Assembly (NCBI GenBank): GCA_026414125.1
Contig: JAOAJQ010000061.1
Span: forward strand, 1 to 7,271
Source: Thermoproteota archaeon
GTDB taxonomy: Archaea; Thermoproteota; EX4484-205; JAAOZP01
Direction of reading: 5' to 3'
Length of the DNA: 7,271 bases
The notes under the pieces are model-generated. The model saw only the letters and a program-made list of their open reading frames with translations. It was not told the origin of the DNA and did not search any database. Positions 1 through 6,056 of this stretch are shown here, piece after piece; position 1 is the first letter of the stretch; each line of letters begins with the position of its first letter. The position numbers and the translations under genes are program-made.

Positions 1-1234
1 CAAGACGGTTCCACCATGTCGGAGTAACCTCGTACCCGCCCTGGTCATATGCTTCGGAGGTAGCTATGTATCCGCAGTACCCGTTCGCATAGGAGACGAT
101 GAGAGTTGGGCTCAGGGGAGAACTCTTCTTTACGCGTATACCGAATTCAACAAGGGGCTCACCTGGTATTCCAACTAACACTGCACTGCCTATTCGCACC
201 GCCTGCAACCTTGTTTCAACAGTCTTCTCTAAAGGCATTTCGCGAATCATTCTCAGATTTTTCTCATAATAGCTGAGAATAGCCTTGTTCCTCATTATTG
301 TCTCCTGGTCAGCGTTTCTAGCCTTAAGCTCAGAAACATATTTCTCCTGGTTCTCAAACAGCCTGCGGGCTGTCTCTTCGGAAAGCTCCGCTAGCGGTAA
401 AGTAACCTTTTTCTCAACAGCCCTTATAACCGGCTCCTCCTCAGTCTTGATGAACCTCATAGTGTTAAGGGCTGCATACGCTACTACTCGCCCAATAGCG
501 TCAACATCCTCAAACGTGCCTGGACAAGCATATCCCAATGAGGTAAAAGGGTTAATGTCTCCATCAGCCCCGTTCATGAAAAGAGCCACATGGCTAGCGT
601 TAAGCCTCGATTCGATGATTCTCGAGACCGCGCCGGGGTAGTCTGCTGAAATAAGGTAATTCGTGTCCCCTAGGACAACCCCGTGGCACGCGTAATTTAC
701 AAGGGAGGCAATCGGGCTGCCGAATTCATCCGTTACAAGCAGCACGTTGACATCAGGGTCAACAGGCCCGCTGAAGCTTCTCCTATTGAAGCCTACGATG
801 ACTCTCCCGACACCCCAGCCCAGCTTCGCCGTCCTCGCCTGCTCCATGGATTTAAAGGCTGCCGCCAAGATTCTCTCGCGAAGAATATTCGAATAGTTTT
901 CCAAACCTGCCCCGGAAAAGTCTGCTGTTATATCCGGGGGAAGCGATGGGCCGGAATGCGTGTGTGTCGCAGAAATCAGGATCCCGTTCTCCTCTATACC
1001 AAGCCTTCTGGTCAACTCCTTCTTCACTTCCAACGCTAACGAATCCGGAATGTTCAGCAGATCGTTTGCGATCAGCAGTAATGCGTTCCCACGCCCCTCA
1101 AGGTAGAGTACTCTAGCGTAAAGATTGTCATGAACCCCCTCCGCTCCCTTATATCTCGCGGCGAAACCACCCATCTTGACGCCGACGGGTGGAGTGATAT
1201 CCTCCTTCGAAGCCCCAGCTCGCATGCAAACCAT
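1..1234 (-). CDS. Neutral/alkaline ceramidase-family zinc hydrolase (3' end off the left edge)
   Basis: The visible 411 residues match the N-terminal domain of the neutral/alkaline non-lysosomal ceramidase family, a metal-dependent amidase fold. The zinc-site motifs appear in family order: HTHSGP at residues 91-96, a conserved His in YACHGVVLGDTN (H184), GEP with E359, and a Tyr in YANGYCGY (382-389). True ceramidases carry GDVSPN with the catalytic Ser; here the equivalent is NGADGDINP (221-229), so that Ser is replaced, as in many short prokaryotic members annotated 'ceramidase-like'. Activity is therefore probably hydrolysis of something other than ceramide; the substrate is unknown. No signal peptide is visible, so it is likely cytosolic. 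The first ATG (1234) lies about 27 bp from a TATA box and would be leaderless; the ATG three codons later (1225) gives a more family-like start (MRAGASKEDITPP) and is also possible. The gene is divergent from the GH38 gene. The family assignment is firm; the function is not. Confidence 0.9.
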   Translation of the reverse strand, partial: MVCMRAGASKEDITPPVGVKMGGFAARYKGAEGVHDNLYARVLYLEGRGNALLLIANDLLNIPDSLALEVKKELTRRLGIEENGILISATHTHSGPSLPPDITADFSGAGLENYSNILRERILAAAFKSMEQARTAKLGWGVGRVIVGFNRRSFSGPVDPDVNVLLVTDEFGSPIASLVNYACHGVVLGDTNYLISADYPGAVSRIIESRLNASHVALFMNGADGDINPFTSLGYACPGTFEDVDAIGRVVAYAALNTMRFIKTEEEPVIRAVEKKVTLPLAELSEETARRLFENQEKYVSELKARNADQETIMRNKAILSYYEKNLRMIREMPLEKTVETRLQAVRIGSAVLVGIPGEPLVEFGIRVKKSSPLSPTLIVSYANGYCGYIATSEAYDQGGYEVTPTWWNRL

Positions 1235-1255
1235 GTTTTTAACAATCTTATTAAA

Positions 1256-1268
1256 CCTTTATAAAAGC
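1256..1268 (-). promoter_or_regulatory. TATA box of the ceramidase-like gene (leaderless promoter)
   Basis: On the minus strand the sequence reads CTTTTATAAAGG, with TTTATAAA at 1258-1265. Its centre is about 27 bp upstream of the ATG at 1234, the usual archaeal TATA-to-TSS distance, so transcription would begin at or next to the start codon. No Shine-Dalgarno precedes the ATG, which agrees with a leaderless mRNA. The core is self-complementary, so weak transcription in the opposite direction, towards the GH38 gene, is also possible. Confidence 0.6.
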
Positions 1269-1335
1269 TAAGAGCCAAATTTTTTGAACTCCTCCCTCTC
1301 GCAAGCATTAACCTGTTCTCCCCCTTTTTCAGATA

Positions 1336-1345
1336 AGTTTTTTAG
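1336..1345 (+). promoter_or_regulatory. Candidate TATA element of the GH38 gene
   Basis: The AT-rich stretch AGTTTTTTAG is preceded by purine-rich CAGATA, which could serve as a BRE. A TSS about 26 bp downstream would fall near 1367, leaving a leader of about 15 nt before the TTG start. The match to the archaeal TATA consensus is modest. The symmetrical TTTATAAA at 1258-1265 is an alternative and would give a leader of roughly 90 nt. Confidence 0.35.
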
Positions 1346-1350
1346 GTTCC

Positions 1351-1362
1351 CAAGCCGGCTTG
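1351..1362. promoter_or_regulatory. Perfect 12-bp palindrome, candidate operator
   Basis: CAAGCCGGCTTG is identical to its reverse complement over all 12 bases. It sits between the candidate TATA element (1336-1345) and the TTG start of the GH38 gene at 1382, overlapping or just upstream of the predicted TSS. That is where archaeal repressors commonly bind to block RNA polymerase recruitment. The regulator is not encoded in the window, and the site is proposed from symmetry and position only. Confidence 0.35.
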
Positions 1363-1381
1363 TTGAAAGGTAGAAGCTAGG

Positions 1382-4006
1382 TTGGCTGAGTCTTCAAGCA
1401 GCGTAAAGATCCACTTGGTTCCGACTTTCCACTACGACCTTGCATATTTAATGAGCTTCGAAGAGTATTTTCCAAGGTTGAAACACATTTTCACGGAGGT
1501 GCTTAACATCATGGAGAAGAATCCTGAGTACACTTACATGTTTGAACAGGCCTTGCTGGTGAAGCTGTTCCGCATGCTTTGTCCTGAGCATTTTGAGATA
1601 TTGAGGAAACTGGTTTCCTACGGAAGAATCGAGGTCACAGGCCCATACATTCAGACCGACAACAATATTCCTTCAGGAGAATCCCTCGTCCGAAACTTGG
1701 CTCTAGCTAAAAAAACCATCGAGAAAATAGGGGGTGAGACTAAAACCGCTTGGCTGGGCGACGTCTTCGGGCAGAACGCTCAGACCCCGCAGATCGCTAA
1801 GCTCTGCGGCTATGAGTACTTGCAGTTTAGCCGTGGCCTTTCCCAGAGAGATGTTAAACCAGTATTCCTCTGGGAAGCCCTGGACGGTACAAGGTTATTA
1901 ACCTGTTGCGGCGGGTACGGCGGCGTACAGTTCACGCAGAACGTGGAGGAAAATCTGAAGAATATCCGCATGATGGTTGAAAGCCTGTCTGGGAGCTCGA
2001 CTGCAGGCGAGGTTCTTCTTCCAAGCGGTGGCGACTGGGCTGTGCCGGCTCAGAACGCTCCTGAAACCGTGAGGAGGTGGAACCAAGAGAATACTTCAAA
2101 GATCTGTTTCTCCTCTGCCTCCAAGTTCTTCAAATCCGTTGCCGGGAAAGCCGTTGGGCTTCAGGTCGTCAAAGGAGATATGAACCCGGTGATGCGTGGA
2201 ACCTACAGCAGCAGGATTAGGCTTAAGATTCGAAACAGGGAGATTGAAAACCTTCTTATTACTGCTGAGAAGCTTTCAACAATATGCTCCCTAATGGGGG
2301 CCGAGTATCCTTGTGAAAAACTGGAGGAGGCATGGGAGAAAGTTCTTCTAAACCAGTTTCACGACGTGATCTGCGGAAGCTGCGTCGACCCTGCTTTCGA
2401 ACAGGCTTTACAATGGTATGCGGAGAGCGAAAGGGTTGCAAGCAGTATTATAGGTGAAAGCCTAGAATTCCTGTCTGAAAGGATTGACACGGGCAAGGGG
2501 AAGGGCAGGCCAGTTCTAGTGTTCAACCCCCTTGGCTTCGATAGGCGTGACATCGTAAGGCTGAGGCTTACTTTCGTTAAGCCGGGTGTTAAAACTGTCA
2601 GGGTTTTCGACGACGAGGGGAAACAGGTCCCAGTGCAGCTTGCTGAGAAGAAGTATTACGGTGAGGCACCGCCACCCCACCTTCCGGTTAGCGGGAGGGT
2701 TGAGTTCCGCGAGGAGCCGACGGAAACAGTTTACACACGGGTTGAGAAAGGGTTCTCCGGGGAAGTTGAGGCAGGAGGCCTGAGGGAGGCTGTGGTAATG
2801 TTCATCGCAGAGGTGCCGGCTCTCGGCTACAGGGTTTACCGCTTGCAAGAGACTTGCGAGGAGCAGGAATATTCAACCAGCCTCAGTGTTTCCGGCAAAA
2901 CTCTGGAGAACAGTTTCTACAGGATTGTTTTCAACGAGGATGGGACGATTCGCAGCATAGTTGACAAGGAGACTGGTTTAGAATACGTTGACCCTGAAAA
3001 ACCTTTCGCAAACAATCTTATTCTTCAGATAGACCGGGGAGACCTGTATACAGTCATGCCTATGCTCGACCCCAGGGACCCTCTCCCAACGCAGGTTAGG
3101 GAGAAGCTGGCTGAAATAGCACGGGAGTTCCACATTGAGGACCTTAAGCTCTGGGACTATGTTGAATCGAGAAACATGCCTGTTAAAATAGAGGTTTTAG
3201 AGGAGGGCCCAGTGAGGGCTACGGTAAGGGTTTCAGGAGTCCTCAGATTCTGGGTTGGCATAAGCATAGCTTTCACCCAGCTTATCCATCTTTATGATGG
3301 TTTGAGGAGAATCGATTTTGAAACTAGGCTTAAACCCTCCGGGAAACAGTACAGGGTTAGAGTGTGTTTCCCGACAAGCATTAGGAATGGGACTATAAGG
3401 CATGAAATACCTTTCGGCCATGTTGAACGGCCGGAGGGAGAATACCCCGCTCAGAGCTGGATTGATTACAGTGACTGTGAGAAAGGACTGTGCGTAGTTA
3501 ACTGCGGCCTGCCGGGGAACAATGTGGTTGACAATGTTGCTACGATCTCCCTCCTTAGAAGCGTAGCCTTCGAGTACAAGGGTGTGAGCGAGAAAGGGTT
3601 TGAGGAGAAGATTCAGCACTCTTTTAAATACTCGCTCATCCCGTTTAAGAAGAATGACCCGGGGTATATGCCTTGGAACCATGCTGCTGAGGCGAACAAC
3701 ATGCTTATCGCGAAAACGGTTTCAAGAGGGAACGGGCCTCTTCCACCGAAGCATAGTTTTTTCAGAGTCGAACCGGGCAGCGTAGTGTTATCCTCTTTAA
3801 CGCGGGACGGTGAACATACTCTGGTTAGGGTTTACGAGGCTAAGGGTTCGAAAACCTCCTGCAGAATATTGACAACACTGCCTTTTAAACAGGCGGTTGA
3901 GGTTGACTGTTTAAACAGGGAAACAGGGCGTGGAGTAGAGACTCAAGGTGGAACGGTTAGGCTTGAGATGAATAATTTCGAAATAAAAACCGTTAGACTC
4001 TTCTAG
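1382..4006 (+). CDS. GH38 family alpha-mannosidase-type glycoside hydrolase
   Basis: This 874-residue protein has the full GH38 architecture: N-terminal catalytic domain (about 8-290), helical middle domain (about 300-390) and a large C-terminal beta-sandwich region (about 500-870). Zinc ligands and catalytic residues are recognisable: H17 and D19 in FHYD, the nucleophile D127 in WLGDVFGQN, and H327 in LLNQFHDV. D218 in SGGDW is the likely acid/base region. Other family landmarks are GRIEVTGPYIQTDNNIPSGES (81-101) and the GTYSSRIRLK segment (273-282). GH38 enzymes are retaining alpha-mannosidases cleaving alpha-1,2/1,3/1,6 linkages; exact specificity is unknown. The Trp that usually follows the zinc HxD motif is Tyr (Y22). 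No signal peptide is seen, so action is probably cytosolic on imported or endogenous glycans. The start is TTG: an in-frame TGA lies at 1364-1366 and no ATG or GTG precedes the HLVP strand; AAAGGT at 1366-1371 is a weak ribosome site. The Gfo/Idh gene follows after 45 bp, probably in one operon. Confidence 0.93.
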   Translation: MAESSSSVKIHLVPTFHYDLAYLMSFEEYFPRLKHIFTEVLNIMEKNPEYTYMFEQALLVKLFRMLCPEHFEILRKLVSYGRIEVTGPYIQTDNNIPSGESLVRNLALAKKTIEKIGGETKTAWLGDVFGQNAQTPQIAKLCGYEYLQFSRGLSQRDVKPVFLWEALDGTRLLTCCGGYGGVQFTQNVEENLKNIRMMVESLSGSSTAGEVLLPSGGDWAVPAQNAPETVRRWNQENTSKICFSSASKFFKSVAGKAVGLQVVKGDMNPVMRGTYSSRIRLKIRNREIENLLITAEKLSTICSLMGAEYPCEKLEEAWEKVLLNQFHDVICGSCVDPAFEQALQWYAESERVASSIIGESLEFLSERIDTGKGKGRPVLVFNPLGFDRRDIVRLRLTFVKPGVKTVRVFDDEGKQVPVQLAEKKYYGEAPPPHLPVSGRVEFREEPTETVYTRVEKGFSGEVEAGGLREAVVMFIAEVPALGYRVYRLQETCEEQEYSTSLSVSGKTLENSFYRIVFNEDGTIRSIVDKETGLEYVDPEKPFANNLILQIDRGDLYTVMPMLDPRDPLPTQVREKLAEIAREFHIEDLKLWDYVESRNMPVKIEVLEEGPVRATVRVSGVLRFWVGISIAFTQLIHLYDGLRRIDFETRLKPSGKQYRVRVCFPTSIRNGTIRHEIPFGHVERPEGEYPAQSWIDYSDCEKGLCVVNCGLPGNNVVDNVATISLLRSVAFEYKGVSEKGFEEKIQHSFKYSLIPFKKNDPGYMPWNHAAEANNMLIAKTVSRGNGPLPPKHSFFRVEPGSVVLSSLTRDGEHTLVRVYEAKGSKTSCRILTTLPFKQAVEVDCLNRETGRGVETQGGTVRLEMNNFEIKTVRLF

Positions 4007-4013
4007 TAGAATG

Positions 4014-4020
4014 CTTAAAT
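4014..4020 (+). promoter_or_regulatory. Weak TATA-like element upstream of the oxidoreductase gene
   Basis: CTTAAAT lies in the 45-bp gap, centred about 35 bp before the ATG at 4052. It could give the oxidoreductase gene some independent transcription, but the short gap and shared strand make read-through from the GH38 gene the simpler explanation. Confidence 0.25.
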
Positions 4021-4039
4021 CCATGCTGCCGTTAATCGT

Positions 4040-4045
4040 GGGTGA
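4040..4045 (+). promoter_or_regulatory. Shine-Dalgarno of the oxidoreductase gene
   Basis: GGGTGA sits 6 nt before the ATG at 4052 and matches the archaeal anti-Shine-Dalgarno target GGTGATC. It fixes this start. It is the strongest ribosome-binding site in the window, as expected for a downstream gene of an operon, in contrast to the leaderless genes nearby. Confidence 0.7.
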
Positions 4046-4051
4046 AGCAGG

Positions 4052-5071
4052 ATGTCTGAAAGGGTTAGAATAGGGTTTGTAGGCTGCGGAGGAATAGCTG
4101 TCGCACACTTGAAAGCACTGGTTAAAAACCCGTATGTAGAGCTAGCCGCCTTCTGTGACGTAAACCTTGAGCGTGCTAAAAGCGTATCCTTCCAGTATGG
4201 TGCGGCTGGAGCCATGGTTTTCAACAGGGCGGAGGAAATGTTTAGAAACACTGTTCTGGACGCGGTTTACATCTGCGTCCCGCCGTTCGCCCACGGGGCT
4301 GAGTTTGAAGCCATAGACCGTGGAATACCGTTCTTCGTGGAGAAACCCGTAAACCTGTTTTCCGAGCAGGCTAGGGAGATAGCTGCAGCCGTTGAAAGAA
4401 AAAAGGTTTTAACGAGTGTCGGCTACATGAACAGGTACCGGAAAGGTGTTCAAAAGGTCAAGGGGCTTCTCAGCCAAGATACTCCGATACTGGTGCTCGG
4501 AGGATGGATTGGGCAGACTCCCCGCCTGACGCCTGAGGCGGCGATCTACAACTGGTGGATCGTGAAGGAGAAGAGCGGGGGACAGTTCCACGAACAGGTG
4601 ACTCACACCGTCGACTTGGTAAGGTTCATGTGCGGAGAGATTACGGAGGTTCACGCCTACCCTGCTAAAGGGTTCAACAAAGGGGTTTCGCCAAACTACA
4701 ATATTGAGGACGCTAGCGTGGTTAATGTCAAGCTGGCCAACGGGGCTGTTGGAAGCCTCTGGGCCTCTTGTTCAGCAAACGGTGGCGGGGGAGGAGTGAG
4801 CCTGAGTATTTACGCTGGCAACACGACAGCCCTGTTCACAGGATGGGAGCACTCTCTACGTCTCCTGCGGACAGGCGTTGAGCCTGAGGAAATTCCTGGG
4901 GAGCAGAACATTTTTGAAATAGAGGACGACGCGTTCATAGATGCTGTCAGGCTTAAGGATGCTTCGAAAATACTCTGCCCATATTCAGAAGGTTTAAAAA
5001 CATTAGAGGTGACACTTGCAGCCAACCGGTCTATGGTTAGTGGGGAACCGGTCAGGATCCCCTTCAAATAG
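4052..5071 (+). CDS. Gfo/Idh/MocA family NAD(P)-dependent oxidoreductase
   Basis: This complete 339-residue protein has the usual family length. The N-terminal Rossmann domain (about 4-120) carries GFVGCGGIA (8-16), an acidic D36 after the second strand in FCDVNLERA, and the signature FVEKP (95-99) whose Lys is the usual catalytic/cofactor residue. The C-terminal alpha/beta domain (about 125-330) contains GGQFHEQVTHTVDLVRF (176-192), where H185 and D188 match the family's substrate-side His and Asp. Members oxidise or reduce sugars, inositols, amino sugars or similar polyols; the substrate cannot be deduced. D36 hints at NAD preference, which is an inference. The gene directly follows the GH38 gene, so it may act on the released sugar or on a keto-sugar intermediate. 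No signal peptide is present; the location is cytosolic. Confidence 0.93.
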   Translation: MSERVRIGFVGCGGIAVAHLKALVKNPYVELAAFCDVNLERAKSVSFQYGAAGAMVFNRAEEMFRNTVLDAVYICVPPFAHGAEFEAIDRGIPFFVEKPVNLFSEQAREIAAAVERKKVLTSVGYMNRYRKGVQKVKGLLSQDTPILVLGGWIGQTPRLTPEAAIYNWWIVKEKSGGQFHEQVTHTVDLVRFMCGEITEVHAYPAKGFNKGVSPNYNIEDASVVNVKLANGAVGSLWASCSANGGGGGVSLSIYAGNTTALFTGWEHSLRLLRTGVEPEEIPGEQNIFEIEDDAFIDAVRLKDASKILCPYSEGLKTLEVTLAANRSMVSGEPVRIPFK

Positions 5072-5091
5072 CCTGTTGACTCAGGCACACG

Positions 5092-5139
5092 CCAGTATCC
5101 TCCCCATTCTATACTGGAGACCATGCTGATTTTACTGGA
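5092..5139. repeat. Inverted and direct TACTGG repeats upstream of the GATase-like gene
   Basis: CCAGTAT (5092-5098) and ATACTGG (5111-5117) form a perfect 7-bp inverted repeat with a 12-nt spacer. TACTGGA at 5112-5118 recurs at 5133-5139, a period of exactly 21 bp, or two helical turns, so the sites face the same side of the DNA. The array ends directly at the TATA-like box at 5144-5153. This suggests a regulator binding array; a small hairpin ending the upstream operon is an alternative for the inverted repeat alone. Confidence 0.4.
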
Positions 5140-5153
5140 AAAGCTTAATAATT
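5138..5153 (+). promoter_or_regulatory. BRE and TATA promoter of the GATase-like gene
   Basis: GGAAAAGCTTAATAATT contains a purine-rich BRE (GAAAAG) followed by the TATA-like TTAATAATT (5145-5153). A TSS about 26 bp downstream falls near 5175, giving a leader of only about 8 nt before the ATG at 5183. This indicates that the gene is transcribed separately from the GH38 and oxidoreductase pair, although read-through across the 111-bp gap is not excluded. Confidence 0.5.
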
Positions 5154-5182
5154 AACAGGTTTATTCTTCTCCGTGGATAGGG

Positions 5183-5959
5183 ATGATAAGAGTCTTATAC
5201 GTTGGGGATTCGGGGACGATGGCGCTTGTCTACACGGGTTCCCCCTTCTGGGTGGAGCAGAAGAATCTTGAAGTCAGGAACTTCGGCCTGCCCTTGCTCC
5301 GCGCCCTCAAGGGAGACAGCGAGCTTGAAGTAACATATATGCCCACTTGGGAAGCGTACAGCAGTTTCCCTAAGAACCTTGAAGATCTATTGAACTATGA
5401 TGTTTTAATACTCAGCGACGTTGAGTATGACTGCATAATATACTATCCCGAGTTCTACACTCCTAGCAAGTATGGCGAGCACATAGTTATGCCAAATAGG
5501 GTTAAAAACATCAGAGAGTTCGTAAGAAGGGGGAGGGGGCTGGCGATGTTGGGCGGCTGGCAGAGCTTCGCCGGGAAATATGGAAACGCGCTTTGGCAGA
5601 ACACGCCCGTTGAGGAGGCGCTACCCGTGAAGATGCTTGACAGGGATGACAGGGTTGAGCATCCAGAGGGAGCGCAGATAAAAGCTTTGAGGGAAGACCA
5701 CCCTATCATGAAGAACATAGATTGGAGTACCGCTCCTCCTCTCTTAGGCTACAATAAGGTCCTGCTTAAAGATGGATCCGAACTTCTAGCCACCGTGGGA
5801 GAAGGAGACGTGTTAATCGCCACTTGTAGGTTCGGAGGGGGAAGAAGCTTCGTCTTCACATCAGACCCGGCGCCGCACTGGGGAATAAACTTCATGAAAT
5901 GGAATTATTATGAAGTCTTCTGGCGACAGGCAATTAAATGGTTGGCTGGAAGACTTTAA
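5183..5959 (+). CDS. Glutamine amidotransferase-like protein (GATase1_like, ThuA-like fold)
   Basis: The 258-residue protein matches the putative glutamine amidotransferase family related to class I GATase and ThuA-like flavodoxin folds. Landmarks are the N-terminal strand IRVLYVGDSG (2-11), VLILSDVEYD (74-83), the elbow LAMLGGWQSFAGK (120-132), TPVEEALPVKM (141-151), EDHPIM (171-176) and the C-terminal SFVFTSDPAPHWG (222-234) with FWRQAIKWLAG. Class I amidotransferases need a Cys at the elbow; here the segment reads GGWQSF and has no Cys, as is usual in this family, so glutaminase activity is unlikely. ThuA-like proteins are linked to sugar and keto-sugar metabolism and often neighbour Gfo/Idh/MocA genes, which fits this location, but no reaction is established. 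There is no signal peptide. The ATG start has only a weak purine-rich ribosome site (GGATAGGG), consistent with a very short leader. A TTG or GTG alternative is not needed since the first strand begins right at the ATG. Confidence 0.85.
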   Translation: MIRVLYVGDSGTMALVYTGSPFWVEQKNLEVRNFGLPLLRALKGDSELEVTYMPTWEAYSSFPKNLEDLLNYDVLILSDVEYDCIIYYPEFYTPSKYGEHIVMPNRVKNIREFVRRGRGLAMLGGWQSFAGKYGNALWQNTPVEEALPVKMLDRDDRVEHPEGAQIKALREDHPIMKNIDWSTAPPLLGYNKVLLKDGSELLATVGEGDVLIATCRFGGGRSFVFTSDPAPHWGINFMKWNYYEVFWRQAIKWLAGRL

Positions 5960-5997
5960 TCCATTGATAGAACCGACGAAGCTTCATACATGAATAA

Positions 5998-6038
5998 GTT
6001 AGCATAGTGAAGAAATAGGGAAAATAACTAACATGTTT
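5998..6038. terminator. Weak convergent terminator region
   Basis: The 97-bp gap between two convergent genes contains GTTAG (5998-6002) paired with CTAAC (6028-6032), followed on the plus strand by TGTTTTA. On the minus strand the same region reads TTATTTTCCCTATTTCTTC, a T-rich stretch of the type that ends archaeal transcripts. The stem is short, so the T-rich composition is the better evidence, mainly for the minus-strand gene. Confidence 0.25.
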
Positions 6039-6056
6039 TAATGGAGAACGCTTCCC

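Noticed and set aside
285..641. Plus-strand open frame of 118 codons, and a second at 683-1039
   Set aside because: Both lie antisense to the ceramidase-like gene, whose frame encodes a full set of family motifs; the plus-strand translations show no recognisable domain.
1072..1308. Minus-strand open frame of 78 codons overlapping the start of the ceramidase-like gene
   Set aside because: It reads the same DNA out of frame with the conserved protein and would include the TATA box within its coding sequence.
1289..1330. Two polypyrimidine stretches (CTCCTCCCTCTC and TCTCCCCCTTTTTC) in the divergent intergenic region
   Set aside because: They are noticeable, but no symmetry, repeat unit or known archaeal element matches them; they may only help melting or limit promoter activity.
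3233..3682. Minus-strand open frame of 149 codons inside the GH38 gene
   Set aside because: It is antisense to the conserved C-terminal beta-sandwich region and has no family-like sequence; length is explained by codon bias of the real gene.
4810..5124. Minus-strand open frame of 104 codons spanning the end of the oxidoreductase gene
   Set aside because: It is antisense to the oxidoreductase and shows low-complexity Ser/Arg-rich sequence without a domain.
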